Shown: positions 28,316 through 38,288, counted from the stretch's first letter. The stretch: 64,000 nt of DNA from Methylophilus sp. Leaf416 (GCF_001424665.1 NZ_LMQS01000005.1:248322-312321), one strand, 5' to 3'. Made by a program: numbers and translations. Notes: generated by a model not told the origin, from the sequence alone.

Positions 28316-29497
28316 TTGAAAAAAGTACTTATTGCTAGCCCTGTTGTTTGCTCGCCTGCATATTCAGGAAATTCCGTGCGCATCAAGCAATTTGTAAATG
28401 CGTTACACGAAAAAGGGATTGAAGTTTACTTCGTTTTATTTTCTATACGTGAAATTGCGGATAGAAAACAAGCCAATCATATGGAGTCAGAATTTGGAGA
28501 GAAATTTTACTACTTGAATGAAGGCCATAAGATAAAAGGTACATTGATTAACCGGGCTTTAAACTACCTTAAAAGACTAGGTCTGAACAAAACAAAATTT
28601 GGTCAGGATACAGTCTTACCGTGGAGCATATTTACAAACGAAACCTTAAATGAATTTAGTAGTATTGTTGACCTAGTGAAGCCCGATCTTGTTATTGGTG
28701 AATATGCCCTTTCAGCACCATTAATAAAATACCTGAATGGTAAATATCCTACAGCTATCGATACACATGACTGTTTCACTTTACGAAATAAGAAAATAAG
28801 GCAATCTAAGGGTGTTGGCCTTTGGTGGTCTCTTTCAGAAAAACAAGAGCGAGATTTGCTCTCATGCTTCGATACTGTAATCGCTATTCAAGAAAGTGAA
28901 AAAGTTTTTTTTACAAAGCTTCTGGATAAAAAGTTTACTAAAGTTACCAAAATAGATGTGCTTGAATTACCTGTTGAATGGGGTAGCAAAGTTGAGCAAA
29001 GCATTCCTTCAATAGGGTTTATAGGTTCCAACAATGCTCATAATCGCGAGGGTTTGGCTAAATTTATTAATTTACATTGGCCTCATATCTTAAAGAAAAT
29101 ACCAAATGCAAAACTTCTTATTGCTGGCGATGTGGAAGTAGAAACCTCTTTATCCGGAGTAACAGTATTAGGTCGCGTTGATTCTTTATATCTTGATTTT
29201 TATTCAAAATGTAGCGTAACGGTAAATCCATGTGGAAGCGGTAGCGGATTAAAAATTAAAACCATAGAATCTATGTCTTATGGAGTCCCAATTATAACGA
29301 CAAAAGAAGGATTGTCCGGTATAGAACAAGCGATTGGAGAGGGTGCATATTGTTGTGACCTTGATCAAGATGAATTCTTTTTAACTTGCCTAGACATTCT
29401 TGCTTCAAAAAACCTGCCTTCAGAAGGCGTCAAAGCTAGAAAATTTATAGAATTATGCAAAGCAGAGTCCATGAACAAAATTGAAAAGTTGTTTTGA
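28316..29497 (+). CDS. Glycosyltransferase family 4
   Basis: 393 aa from TTG 28316 (residues LKKVLIASPVVCSPAYSGNS), with GGTG five bases upstream. A longer frame opens at TTG 28223 but overlaps the pyruvyl transferase by 62 bases and adds residues unlike the family, so I reject it. GT-B fold: SIGFIGSNNAHNREGL (~234) and a late block NPCGSGSGLKIKTIESMSYG (~313-332), typical of family 4 enzymes lacking the classic E-x7-E. It transfers a sugar in the repeat unit; the donor is unknown. Confidence 0.82.
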   Translation: MKKVLIASPVVCSPAYSGNSVRIKQFVNALHEKGIEVYFVLFSIREIADRKQANHMESEFGEKFYYLNEGHKIKGTLINRALNYLKRLGLNKTKFGQDTVLPWSIFTNETLNEFSSIVDLVKPDLVIGEYALSAPLIKYLNGKYPTAIDTHDCFTLRNKKIRQSKGVGLWWSLSEKQERDLLSCFDTVIAIQESEKVFFTKLLDKKFTKVTKIDVLELPVEWGSKVEQSIPSIGFIGSNNAHNREGLAKFINLHWPHILKKIPNAKLLIAGDVEVETSLSGVTVLGRVDSLYLDFYSKCSVTVNPCGSGSGLKIKTIESMSYGVPIITTKEGLSGIEQAIGEGAYCCDLDQDEFFLTCLDILASKNLPSEGVKARKFIELCKAESMNKIEKLF

Positions 29498-29540
29498 TCA
29501 ATGCAAATCTTTACTTTAGTTGGTAATTTTGGAGACTTTG

Positions 29541-30539
29541 TTGAGTAACATAAAAATCATATTTGCTCCTGACTTTGACCAAAATCAATACATCGAAAAT
29601 ATTTACAATATCATTAAAAGCATTGATTCTGTTGAGCTGACGAAGGTCAAACACATTGTCCCAGGGTTGATTAAGTCCGGAGTTAATCATTATGATGTAA
29701 GCATAGTACATTGGCTGGAAAACTGGCTGGTAAACGATGTAAATGACAAGCGTCTTACTTTACGCTCAAGCATGAGATTTTTATTAAGGCTTTGTGTACT
29801 TAAGATAATCTCAAAAAAAGTGATTTATGTCAGACATAATGTATATCCACATTCACTTAATGGCCGGGATGCAAAAATTGCCGAATGGCTAACAAATTTG
29901 GCCTGTAAGATATCTGATGTGTGCGTTCTTCATTCCGGACATCTAGGTAAAAGCTATACATACATCCCTCATCCACTCTATAGATTTGAGAATCAAATTG
30001 ATGGCAATGAAGCGGATAAGATAAAAAAATTTGTGGTGTTTGGCCGGATTGTTGAATATAAAGCAATAGATAAACTGTTAAATGTTTGGTCAGATGTTCC
30101 ATTGTTGATTGCTGGCTCGGTAGGCTCAAAACCTTATGCTGAGCAATTAATAACCATAAAAGCAAATAGACACTTAACCAATGTTGATATTGACGCAAGA
30201 TTTCTATCAAATGAAGAAGCGCAATCAATTGTTTCGAATTCAAGAGGTCTTGTTCTAGCCCACTGTGAAGACGATATGATTGTGAGTGGTAGCTTTTTCT
30301 TTGCGGCAAGTCTGGGTGTACCGGTTTATGCAGTTAAAACCCCATTTTTAAGCTGGTTGAAATCAGAGTTTAATTATAAAGGACTACATATCTACGATAA
30401 CCTGCCTGAAATGGTAAATGCACTCGGCTCAAGTAAGCTAGAGGAAGCAGACGTTAGTCAGGTTTCTCTGGAAGCAAAAAACTTATTTGGTGACCAGATC
30501 ATTAAACAGGCATTTGAGAAAATCTTATTGCACTCGTGA
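29541..30539 (+). CDS. Glycosyltransferase (GT-B, family 4-like)
   Basis: 332 aa when started at TTG 29541, with GGAG about seven bases upstream. TTG 29520 would add seven residues. GT-B features: VIYVRHNVYPH (~93), KKFVVFGRIVEYKAIDKLL (~161-179), PLLIAGSVGSKP (~188) and GSFFFAASLGVPVYAVKTPF (~255-274). No E-x7-E motif, so activity is inferred from fold and context. It ends the run of assembly genes before the sugar-nucleotide genes. Start codon unusual in both options, so expression may be low. Confidence 0.75.
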   Translation: MSNIKIIFAPDFDQNQYIENIYNIIKSIDSVELTKVKHIVPGLIKSGVNHYDVSIVHWLENWLVNDVNDKRLTLRSSMRFLLRLCVLKIISKKVIYVRHNVYPHSLNGRDAKIAEWLTNLACKISDVCVLHSGHLGKSYTYIPHPLYRFENQIDGNEADKIKKFVVFGRIVEYKAIDKLLNVWSDVPLLIAGSVGSKPYAEQLITIKANRHLTNVDIDARFLSNEEAQSIVSNSRGLVLAHCEDDMIVSGSFFFAASLGVPVYAVKTPFLSWLKSEFNYKGLHIYDNLPEMVNALGSSKLEEADVSQVSLEAKNLFGDQIIKQAFEKILLHS

Positions 30540-30627
30540 TAATTCGAGTATTAGAAAGTTTTGAAAATATGTAATGGCGATTGCATTGCCAGTTGAAAAA
30601 TTAATTGACAGGATATTGTTTAAATTC

Positions 30628-31602
30628 ATGCGTATTTTAGTGGTTGGCGGGGCCGGATATATTGGCTCTCATATGGTAAAAATGTTGTTAGATGCTGGTC
30701 ATGAAGTGATCACATTGGACAATCTATCCAGCGGGCATCGTGATGCTGTCTTGGGTGGTACCTTTATTGAAGGTGATCTGGCCGACACAGCATGCCTTAA
30801 TCAACTTTTCGGCAGCTATCAGCCTGAAGCAGTGATGCACTTTGCTTCATATATCCAGGTGGGTGAATCTGTACGTAAGCCGGATATTTATTACCGTAAT
30901 AATGTGACCAACACGCTAAATTTATTAGATACTATGCTCGAGTTTGGTGTGAAGAAATTTATTTTCTCCTCCACCGCAGCTGTGTTTGGTGAACCGGACT
31001 ATGTGCCGATTGATGAGGCGCATCCCAATCGTCCTTTGAATCCTTACGGGCGCTCTAAATGGATGATTGAACAGGTGCTGGCAGATTATGACAAAGCATT
31101 CGATTTTCGCTCTGTGTGCTTACGCTACTTCAATGCTGCCGGCGCAGATCCTGAGGGTAGATTAGGCGAGCGTCATGATCCGGAAACACACTTGATTCCT
31201 TTGATATTACAAGCAGCTTCCGGACGACGTGAAAATATACAGGTTTTTGGTAGGGACTATGACACGCCAGATGGTACCTGTATAAGAGATTATATCCATA
31301 TAGTTGATTTGTGTTCTGCACACCTTGCTGCTCTTGAATACCTTAATAAAGGTGGGAGCAGTGACCGTTTCAATCTTGGCAATGGGTCAGGATTTTCCGT
31401 GCAGGAAGTGATCGACGCCGTGGAAAATGTATCAGGCAAACAAGTAACCGTGATAGATGGGCCGAGGCGGGAAGGCGATCCTGCTAGGTTGGTGGCAGAT
31501 GCCAAACGTGCTAAAAACATTCTAGCATGGCATCCTGAGTACACGTCACTTGAAACCATAGTGCGCCATGCATGGCAATGGGAAAGCAAGCAGTCAAATT
31601 AA
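30628..31602 (+). CDS. galE: UDP-glucose 4-epimerase
   Basis: 324 aa from ATG 30628, which gives the canonical N-terminus MRILVVGGAGYIGSHMVKML. An in-frame ATG at 30574 would add 18 unlike residues. Motifs: NAD-binding GGAGYIG (~7), LDNLSSGH (~35), active-site FSSTAAVFG (~114) and YGRSKWMIEQ (~142-151; the Y-x3-K pair), and RYFNAAGADPEGRLGE (~168). It interconverts UDP-glucose and UDP-galactose, supplying galactose or, after dehydrogenation, galacturonate. First gene of the precursor-synthesis segment. Confidence 0.92.
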   Translation: MRILVVGGAGYIGSHMVKMLLDAGHEVITLDNLSSGHRDAVLGGTFIEGDLADTACLNQLFGSYQPEAVMHFASYIQVGESVRKPDIYYRNNVTNTLNLLDTMLEFGVKKFIFSSTAAVFGEPDYVPIDEAHPNRPLNPYGRSKWMIEQVLADYDKAFDFRSVCLRYFNAAGADPEGRLGERHDPETHLIPLILQAASGRRENIQVFGRDYDTPDGTCIRDYIHIVDLCSAHLAALEYLNKGGSSDRFNLGNGSGFSVQEVIDAVENVSGKQVTVIDGPRREGDPARLVADAKRAKNILAWHPEYTSLETIVRHAWQWESKQSN

Positions 31603-31635
31603 CGAATTCAAAATGTAGGCATAAGGTTGATGAAG

Positions 31636-33048
31636 ATGAAAATTGTTCCAGTGATACTTTCCGGTGGCTCGGGTACCCGTTTGTGGCCACTTTCTCGCGC
31701 TGTACTCCCTAAGCAATTATTACCCCTGGTGACTGAAAATACAATGTTGCAGGAAACTCTCCTGCGCCTTTCGAGCTGGGCCGAGGTCGCTGCTCCTGTA
31801 GTCGTGTGCGGAAACGACCATAGATTCCTGGTGGCTGAACAGTTACGCCTGATTAACCTGAGCCCAGAAGCGATTTTACTTGAACCAGTCGCACGCAATA
31901 CTGCGCCGGCAATTGCTGCGGCTGCTATTGCACTGCAGGATAAAGATGTATTGATGCTGGTGTTGCCTGCGGATCATGTGATTACCGATGTAACCGCCTT
32001 TGAAGCAGCCGTGAGACGAGCCAGTGTGGCAGCGGAGCAAGGTAAACTTGTCACTTTTGGGATTGAACCCACACATCCTGAAACTGGATACGGTTACATC
32101 CAGTCCGACAATGCCTCTAAGTTTGCAGATAATTGTTATGAAGTGGCTCGCTTTGTAGAAAAGCCGAATGCGGCAACCGCTCAAGAGTATATGGATGCTG
32201 GTAATTTTTACTGGAATAGCGGTATGTTCTTGTTTAAACCAGCCGTGTTTCTATCAGAGTTAAAGCAATATGCACCTGCAATAGTGGACTCAGTCTCCAA
32301 AGCTGTCGAGCAAAGTTATAAAGATCTGGATTTTGTGCGTTTACATGAGGCTTCTTTTGCCGAGTCACCTTCGGATTCGATTGATTATGCGGTGATGGAA
32401 AAAACAAAACTGGCAGCGGTTGTGCCTGCGAGCATGGGTTGGAACGATGTTGGCTCATGGACTGCGCTTAAAGAAGTACAAACGCAGGACGCCAATGGCA
32501 ATGCAATACGTGGCGATGTCTATCTCAAAGATGTAAACAATACTCTTGTTCGTGCCGAAAATCGTTTTGTAGCTGCCGTGGGCGTGGAAGATTTGCTGAT
32601 TGTGGAAACCAGTGATGCGGTTCTTGTGGCGCATCGCGATTGTGCGCAGGATGTAAAAAACATTGTTGATCATCTAAAAGCCAGCGGTCGTTCAGAACAC
32701 AAAATGCATCCTCGTGTATATCGCCCGTGGGGCTGGTACGAAGGCATTGATATCGGCGAGCGTTTCCAGGTGAAGCGTATTATGGTGAAACCTGGCGAAC
32801 GGCTTTCTCTACAAATGCATCATCATCGCGCCGAGCACTGGGTGGTCGTAAGTGGATCCGCGATGATAACGATTGATGATGTGACCAAGTTGTATACCGA
32901 AAACGAGTCTACTTATATCCCGATCGGTTCCACACATCGTTTGGAGAACCCCGGCAAATTACCACTGCATTTGATTGAGGTGCAATCAGGTAGCTATCTG
33001 GGCGAGGACGACATCGTGCGTTACGAAGATACTTATGGCCGTAGTTAA
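31636..33048 (+). CDS. manC: Mannose-1-phosphate guanylyltransferase / mannose-6-phosphate isomerase
   Basis: 470 aa from ATG 31636, nine bases after AAGG; ATG 31630 or TTG 31627 would add 2-3 residues. N-terminal nucleotidyltransferase: VPVILSGGSGTRLWPLSR (~3) with the pyrophosphorylase signature, FVEKPNAATAQEYM (~175). C-terminal cupin isomerase domain (~345-470): RPWGWYEGIDIGERFQVKRI and LSLQMHHHRAEHWVVVSG with the metal-binding histidines. Bifunctional type II enzyme making GDP-mannose. Its stop overlaps the ribosome-binding site of manB. Confidence 0.93.
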   Translation: MKIVPVILSGGSGTRLWPLSRAVLPKQLLPLVTENTMLQETLLRLSSWAEVAAPVVVCGNDHRFLVAEQLRLINLSPEAILLEPVARNTAPAIAAAAIALQDKDVLMLVLPADHVITDVTAFEAAVRRASVAAEQGKLVTFGIEPTHPETGYGYIQSDNASKFADNCYEVARFVEKPNAATAQEYMDAGNFYWNSGMFLFKPAVFLSELKQYAPAIVDSVSKAVEQSYKDLDFVRLHEASFAESPSDSIDYAVMEKTKLAAVVPASMGWNDVGSWTALKEVQTQDANGNAIRGDVYLKDVNNTLVRAENRFVAAVGVEDLLIVETSDAVLVAHRDCAQDVKNIVDHLKASGRSEHKMHPRVYRPWGWYEGIDIGERFQVKRIMVKPGERLSLQMHHHRAEHWVVVSGSAMITIDDVTKLYTENESTYIPIGSTHRLENPGKLPLHLIEVQSGSYLGEDDIVRYEDTYGRS

Positions 33049-33058
33049 GGTGGCCGAT

Positions 33059-34483
33059 ATGCCGGTACTACAAACTGTAATGCAGCAGAGCGGGGTGGCA
33101 TTTGGTACCAGTGGTGCACGCGGCCTGGTGGATGCCATGACAGATGAAGTTTGTGCTGCTTATACACAGGCTTTTGTAAAAACAGTCCAAGGTTCGTTTG
33201 CCTTTAAACAAGTAGCCATTGCTGTAGATCTCCGGCCAAGCAGCCCACGCATTGCAGAAGCATGTGCAAAGATGTTGCGTCAGCTTGGGCTAGAAGTCAT
33301 TTTTTGTGGTGCGATCCCCACACCTGCTTTGGCTTTATTCGCTCAAACACGCAGTATTCCTGGGATTATGGTCACTGGTAGTCATATCCCTTTTGACCGC
33401 AATGGCCTCAAATTCTATCGCCCGGATGGTGAAATCACTAAGTCTGATGAATCCTCTATGTTGGCAAGTGAACTTCAGGAATTGTCTGAAACTGTGACAA
33501 CGTTGCCTGAAGAAAATCCCCAAGCCAAAGCGGAGTACATCAAGCGGTATAAAGATTTATTAGGCGCACAAGCGCTGACAGGATTAAAGCTGGCCATCTA
33601 CCAGCACTCGAGCGTGGCGCGCGATGTATTGCATAGTCTATTGAGTGACTTGGGAGCCGAAGTTGTTTGCCTGGAACGGTCAGACATTTTTGTGCCGATT
33701 GATACTGAAGCGGTGTCTGCTGAAGATACACAACGCGGCCTTAATTGGGCAGCGCAATATCAGGTAGATGCGATCATTTCTACTGATGGTGATGGTGATC
33801 GGCCATTAATCAGTGATGAACAAGGCAACTGGTTGCGTGGCGATATCGTAGGTTTATTAACAGCAAAGGCTTTACATATCAAACATTTAGCTGTGCCGGT
33901 GAGCTGTAATACCGCAATTGAAGCCAGTGGCTTTTTTCAGCAAGTAGCACGTACACGCATTGGGTCACCATTTGTGATTGCAGGTATGCAAGCATTGCAA
34001 AAAGAAGGTGTAGCCAGTGTGGCAGGGTTTGAGGCCAATGGTGGATTTTTGTTAGGCAGCCGTATACCTCAGGCCCCTTCATTACAACCACTACCTACAC
34101 GCGATGCAGTATTGCCGGTAGTGACTTTGCTGGCGCAGGTAAAAACGCAAGGCAAGCCTCTGTCACAACTAGTAGCCGCCTTACCTCAGCGTTTTACAGC
34201 CAGTGACCGCCTGCAAAATTTCCCCACGGAAAAAAGTAAGGCACTGCTGTCTGGCTGGACTAACAATCCCTCAGATATGTTGGAATCGCTGAAGATTAAA
34301 GAGCAAGTGTCTAAAATAGATACCACCGATGGTTTGAGGGCAACGTTGCAATCTGGGAGCGTGGTGCATTTACGGCCATCCGGCAATGCGCCTGAGTTCA
34401 GATGTTATATTGAAGAAACTAGTCAGTTGGCGGCGCAATCATTGCTGGCTAGCGTCATGGGGCAGCTTAAGCAGTTTGCATAA
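33059..34483 (+). CDS. manB: Phosphomannomutase/phosphoglucomutase family
   Basis: 474 aa from ATG 33059, with AAGG (33047-33050) eight bases upstream. The open frame extends to 32975 inside manC, but that extension is not family-like. Alpha-phosphohexomutase motifs: AFGTSGARGLVDAM (~13), the phosphoserine loop MVTGSHIPFDRNGLKF (~104), the metal-binding STDGDGDRPL (~240) and the phosphate-binding LRPSGNAPEF (~437), which departs from the usual RPSGTEP. It converts mannose-6-phosphate to mannose-1-phosphate for manC directly upstream; glucose activity is possible. Confidence 0.88.
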   Translation: MPVLQTVMQQSGVAFGTSGARGLVDAMTDEVCAAYTQAFVKTVQGSFAFKQVAIAVDLRPSSPRIAEACAKMLRQLGLEVIFCGAIPTPALALFAQTRSIPGIMVTGSHIPFDRNGLKFYRPDGEITKSDESSMLASELQELSETVTTLPEENPQAKAEYIKRYKDLLGAQALTGLKLAIYQHSSVARDVLHSLLSDLGAEVVCLERSDIFVPIDTEAVSAEDTQRGLNWAAQYQVDAIISTDGDGDRPLISDEQGNWLRGDIVGLLTAKALHIKHLAVPVSCNTAIEASGFFQQVARTRIGSPFVIAGMQALQKEGVASVAGFEANGGFLLGSRIPQAPSLQPLPTRDAVLPVVTLLAQVKTQGKPLSQLVAALPQRFTASDRLQNFPTEKSKALLSGWTNNPSDMLESLKIKEQVSKIDTTDGLRATLQSGSVVHLRPSGNAPEFRCYIEETSQLAAQSLLASVMGQLKQFA

Positions 34484-34602
34484 TCCAGGTTTTCAAATCT
34501 GATCAGATTGGCAGTTAACATTCATACTAAAATTGTCGTCATCGCAAAAACGTTCTAATATGCCTTTTTGGTATCTGAACACTTAAAAAGGTTATTGATT
34601 AC

Positions 34603-35658
34603 ATGATTTTTGTTACTGGCGGCGCCGGGTTTATCGGCAGCAATTTCGTATTGGACTGGCTGGAGCAATCCGATGAGCCTGTGTTGAATCTGGATAAACT
34701 TACTTACGCAGGCAACCTGGATAACCTGACATCGCTTAACAATGATCAACGCCATATTTTTGTCAAAGGCGATATTGGCGACTTTGAATTAGTCAGAAGA
34801 TTACTGGCTGAATACAAACCAAGAGCAATCTTGAATTTTGCGGCTGAGTCACATGTAGATCGTTCTATCCATGGGCCGGAAGACTTTATTCAAACCAATG
34901 TGGTCGGCACTTTCCATTTACTGGAGGCGGTACGCGCTTACTGGACCGTGCTGGAAGGCGATGCAAAAGCTGACTTTAGGTTTTTGCATGTGTCTACAGA
35001 CGAAGTGTATGGTTCTTTAGAAAAAGAGGCCCCACCTTTCAATGAGCATAATCGTTATGAACCGAATAGTCCTTATTCCGCTTCCAAAGCTGCTTCTGAT
35101 CATTTAGTGCGTGCCTACCACCATACTTATGGTTTACCTGTGCTAACGACCAATTGCTCAAACAATTATGGTCCTTATCATTTCCCCGAAAAACTAATCC
35201 CGCTGGTTATTCATAATGCGCTCAATGGCAAACCACTTCCTATCTATGGCGATGGCCAGCAAATTCGTGACTGGTTGTTTGTGAAAGATCACTGTACTGC
35301 TATTCGCAGGGTCTTAGTTGAGGGGGAATTGGGAGAGACTTACAACGTCGGTGGATGGAACGAGAAACCCAATATAGAAGTGGTAAATACTATCTGTGCA
35401 ATATTAGATGAACTGAAGCCAATGGCAGATGGGCGCTCTTATAAAAACCAGATTACCTACGTAAAAGACCGTCCAGGTCATGATAGACGCTATGCAATTG
35501 ATGCCACAAAACTGGAAAAAGAATTAGGGTGGAAACCAGCCGAGACATTTGAAAGCGGCATCCGGAAAACGGTACAGTGGTATCTGGATAACGCTTCGTG
35601 GGTTGAAAACATTACCAGTGGTCAATACCGGCAGTGGGTAGAAAAACAATATCAATGA
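34603..35658 (+). CDS. rfbB: dTDP-glucose 4,6-dehydratase
   Basis: 351 aa. NAD motif [20 protein letters not shown] (~1-20), [19 protein letters not shown] (~79), [13 protein letters not shown] (~130), [20 protein letters not shown] (~161; Y-x3-K pair) and [17 protein letters not shown] (~188) are all diagnostic of RmlB. Catalytic Asp-Glu pair is in STDEVYG. Second step of dTDP-L-rhamnose synthesis. First gene of a compact rfbBDAC set; its stop overlaps the rfbD start. A 119-bp gap to manB may hold a promoter; I saw no clear boxes. Confidence 0.95.
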   Translation: MIFVTGGAGFIGSNFVLDWLEQSDEPVLNLDKLTYAGNLDNLTSLNNDQRHIFVKGDIGDFELVRRLLAEYKPRAILNFAAESHVDRSIHGPEDFIQTNVVGTFHLLEAVRAYWTVLEGDAKADFRFLHVSTDEVYGSLEKEAPPFNEHNRYEPNSPYSASKAASDHLVRAYHHTYGLPVLTTNCSNNYGPYHFPEKLIPLVIHNALNGKPLPIYGDGQQIRDWLFVKDHCTAIRRVLVEGELGETYNVGGWNEKPNIEVVNTICAILDELKPMADGRSYKNQITYVKDRPGHDRRYAIDATKLEKELGWKPAETFESGIRKTVQWYLDNASWVENITSGQYRQWVEKQYQ

Positions 35659-36542
35659 GGCTATTACTTACGGGATGTACTGGGCAAGTAGGTTTTGAGC
35701 TGCAACGCAGCTTGGCCGCGCTGGCTGAGGTGATCGCCATTGGCAGGGATGATTGTGATTTATCCGATGAGTCCGCATTACGCTCGCTTATCCGGGAGAT
35801 TACACCTGACGGGATTATCAACCCTGCCGCTTATACCGCGGTGGATAAAGCTGAATCAGACCCCGGATCAGCCAGGAAAATAAACTGCGATGCACCCAGA
35901 ATCATGGGTGAAGAAGCATCAGCGTGTGGCGCTTTTGTTTTTCACTATTCGACTGACTATGTATTTGAAGGGGTGGGCAACCAGTTTTATAAAGAAACTG
36001 ATGCGACCAACCCGCAAAATGTATATGGGCAAACCAAACTCGCCGGTGAGCGGGCTTTACTTTCTGCTTGCCAGCGTAGTTTGATCATGAGAACAAGCTG
36101 GGTGGTCGGCGCACATGGTGCGAATTTTGCAAAAACCATGCTAAAACTTGCCAGTGAGCGTGATGCGCTGAGTGTGGTTGCTGATCAGTTTGGCGCACCG
36201 ACCTCAGCGGCGCTGCTGGCAGATATTACAGCGCAATTGATAGGTCGTATCAAACATCAGGGTGATGAAACATTCCCTTATGGTTTGTATCATGTCGTCG
36301 CTGCCGGCGTGACTAACTGGCATGAATATGCCAGGTTTGTCATTGCAGAAGCAATCAAAGCAGGTAAGGCAATGAAAGTATCGGCAGATATGGTGAAACC
36401 AATCACCACTTCAGATTACCCGGTACCGGCTAAACGTCCGGCGAACTCCAGGCTAGATACTACATTGTTTCAAGACACATTTGATTTACGCCTGCCTGAC
36501 TGGAAACAGGGTGTTTCTCATGTGTTGCAGCAAATTTTATAA
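35655..36542 (+). CDS. rfbD: dTDP-4-dehydrorhamnose reductase
   Basis: 295 aa from ATG 35655, which overlaps the rfbB stop as ATGA. An earlier in-frame GTG (35634) gives an unlike N-terminus. RmlD features: [18 protein letters not shown] (~3), [15 protein letters not shown] (~62), STDYVFEG (~101; Thr/Tyr active site), YGQTKLAGE (~124; Y-x3-K) and MRTSWVVG (~146). It reduces the 4-keto sugar to dTDP-L-rhamnose using NADPH. Confidence 0.95.
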   Translation: MRLLLTGCTGQVGFELQRSLAALAEVIAIGRDDCDLSDESALRSLIREITPDGIINPAAYTAVDKAESDPGSARKINCDAPRIMGEEASACGAFVFHYSTDYVFEGVGNQFYKETDATNPQNVYGQTKLAGERALLSACQRSLIMRTSWVVGAHGANFAKTMLKLASERDALSVVADQFGAPTSAALLADITAQLIGRIKHQGDETFPYGLYHVVAAGVTNWHEYARFVIAEAIKAGKAMKVSADMVKPITTSDYPVPAKRPANSRLDTTLFQDTFDLRLPDWKQGVSHVLQQIL

Positions 36543-36550
36543 GGCACATT

Positions 36551-37438
36551 ATGGCAAAAAATAGAAAAGGCATTATTCTGGCAGGAGGATCTGGCACACG
36601 CCTGTATCCGGCTACGCAAGCGGTTTCCAAGCAATTGATCCCTGTGTATGACAAACCTATGGTGTATTACCCACTGACTACGCTGATGTTGTCTGGCGTT
36701 GAAGATATTCTGTTGATTTCTACGCCTCAAGATACACCCAGGTTTGAGCAGTTACTAGGCGATGGTTCACAGTGGGGCATCAATATTCAATATGCCGTGC
36801 AGCCTACACCGGACGGCTTGGCACAGGCCTTTATTATTGGTGAATCATTTATCAGCAACTCGCCAAGCGCGCTAGTCTTGGGCGACAATATTTTTTACGG
36901 CCATGATTTGGCGACGACCTTGCAGCAGGCAAATCATTCTGAAAGTGGAGCGACAGTGTTTGCCTACCCAGTCAATGATCCCGAACGTTATGGTGTCGTT
37001 GAGTTTGATGGACAGGGTAAAGCCATCAGCCTGGAAGAAAAACCGACCAAACCTAAATCCCGTTATGCCGTGACCGGTTTGTATTTTTACGATAATAAGG
37101 TCTGTGATATTGCGGCAAACTTGAAGCCTTCTCCAAGAGGCGAGTTGGAAATCACCGATGTGAACAAGCATTATCTTGCAAAGCAGCAACTGAATGTCGA
37201 AGTCATGGGCCGTGGACACGCTTGGCTGGATACTGGTACACACGAATCTCTACTGGAAGCATCGCTTTTTATTCAAACCATTGAAAATCGCCAGGGCCTG
37301 AAAATTGCCTGTCCTGAAGAAATCGCTTATCGCATGGGATACATCACCTCTGAGATGTTATTAAAACAAGCTGAAATTTATAAGAAAAATAGCTACGGCC
37401 AATATTTAATGCAAGTTGTGAACGAGAAGGTGTTTTAG
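36551..37438 (+). CDS. rfbA: Glucose-1-phosphate thymidylyltransferase
   Basis: 295 aa. [20 protein letters not shown] (~6-25) is the nucleotide-binding signature; [16 protein letters not shown] (~28), [15 protein letters not shown] (~80), [13 protein letters not shown] (~107, metal-binding Asp) and VSLEEKPT-like [12 protein letters not shown] (~157) are RmlA hallmarks. It makes dTDP-glucose from dTTP and glucose-1-phosphate, first step of the rhamnose branch. The start lies 8 bp after rfbD, and the last base of its stop is the first base of the rfbC GTG. Confidence 0.96.
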   Translation: MAKNRKGIILAGGSGTRLYPATQAVSKQLIPVYDKPMVYYPLTTLMLSGVEDILLISTPQDTPRFEQLLGDGSQWGINIQYAVQPTPDGLAQAFIIGESFISNSPSALVLGDNIFYGHDLATTLQQANHSESGATVFAYPVNDPERYGVVEFDGQGKAISLEEKPTKPKSRYAVTGLYFYDNKVCDIAANLKPSPRGELEITDVNKHYLAKQQLNVEVMGRGHAWLDTGTHESLLEASLFIQTIENRQGLKIACPEEIAYRMGYITSEMLLKQAEIYKKNSYGQYLMQVVNEKVF

Positions 37439-37980
37439 TGATTGCGTATCAAACAGCGATTCCTGATGTTTTGGTTTTTCAACCCAAGGTATTTGGCGAC
37501 AACAGAGGCTTCTTTTTTGAAAGCTTCAATGAGAATATATTTGCTGAAACTACCGGGCTTCGCCCACGTTTTGTACAGGACAATCACTCTAAATCAGCAA
37601 AAAATGTATTAAGAGGTTTGCATTACCAGATTAAACAACCTCAGGGAAAATTGGTTCGAGTGACCCAGGGTGCGGTGTTTGATGTTGCTGTAGATCTGCG
37701 TTCACAGTCACCCACTTTTGGCAAATGGGTAGGAGAGGTTTTGAGTGATGAAAATAAAAAAATGCTTTGGGTTCCTGAAGGATTTGCTCACGGATTTCTA
37801 GTACTTTCAGAATTAGCCGAGTTTTTATATAAAACTACAAATTTTTATGCGCCTGAGCACGAGCGCTGTATTATATGGAATGACCAGACCTTAAATATTG
37901 AGTGGCCTATTGCCCAAAAGCCCTCGTTATCTACAAAAGATGCGCTTGGTCTTAGCTTCGCTGAAGCCGATAAGTTCTAA
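37438..37980 (+). CDS. rfbC: dTDP-4-dehydrorhamnose 3,5-epimerase
   Basis: 180 aa from GTG, sharing one base with the rfbA stop. RmlC cupin motifs: PKVFGDNRGFFFESFNE (~19), FVQDNHSKSAKNVLRGLHYQ (~44-63, with the active-site His of RGLHYQ), QGKLVRVTQGAVFDVAVDLR (~68) and VPEGFAHGFLVLSE (~110). It epimerises the 4-keto-6-deoxy sugar at C3 and C5 for rfbD. Last gene of the precursor set; a 611-bp gap follows. Confidence 0.95.
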   Translation: MIAYQTAIPDVLVFQPKVFGDNRGFFFESFNENIFAETTGLRPRFVQDNHSKSAKNVLRGLHYQIKQPQGKLVRVTQGAVFDVAVDLRSQSPTFGKWVGEVLSDENKKMLWVPEGFAHGFLVLSELAEFLYKTTNFYAPEHERCIIWNDQTLNIEWPIAQKPSLSTKDALGLSFAEADKF

Positions 37981-38114
37981 CACAGCCCGTCATAATTCAG
38001 TCACAGAATAAATCAACTTAAATCATGCATTTTGCGTTTGACAAAAGCCATTGTTAAATGTAATAAAAAATTCACAATAAATCATTTTTTATGTGTAAAA
38101 TGCAAATCGTTTAG

Positions 38115-38148
38115 TGCACTTAAGTGGTGCATGCGCATCAATGGTGCA
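38115..38148. promoter_or_regulatory. Candidate enhancer-binding site upstream of sigma-54 promoter
   Basis: A perfect palindrome CACTTAAGTG (38117-38126) is followed by two TGGTGCA copies 17 bp apart (38125-38131 and 38142-38148). The cluster lies about 120-155 bp upstream of the predicted start site, the usual distance for a sigma-54 activator site. The protein that would bind is not in this window. Confidence 0.45.
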
Positions 38149-38243
38149 GAAAACTTGTATTTTTGATGCATTTAATTCAGCAGTTAAACAATCAACCTTT
38201 AAAATAATCAAATTAAATCAATAGGTTAAATGTTTTAAAAAGC

Positions 38244-38259
38244 TGGAACGCTTTTTGCA
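38244..38259 (+). promoter_or_regulatory. Sigma-54 (RpoN) promoter of the PEP-CTERM gene
   Basis: TGGAACGCTTTTTGCA matches the -24/-12 consensus TGGCACG-N4-TTGCA at all fixed bases except one (A for C at position 4). GG to GC spacing is the required 12 bases (38245 to 38257). Transcription is predicted near 38271, leaving a leader of about 320 bases. Confidence 0.8.
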
Positions 38260-38288
38260 TTCCTTAACTTTGAAAATAAATAACGCGA

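Noticed and set aside
29857-30309. 150-codon antisense frame within a glycosyltransferase
   Set aside because: Leucine/glutamine/histidine-rich text with no family motif, fully opposite a supported gene, and no ribosome-binding site.
32975-33058. Upstream extension of phosphomannomutase into manC
   Set aside because: Residues are not family-like, and a proper AAGG site eight bases before ATG 33059 explains the start.
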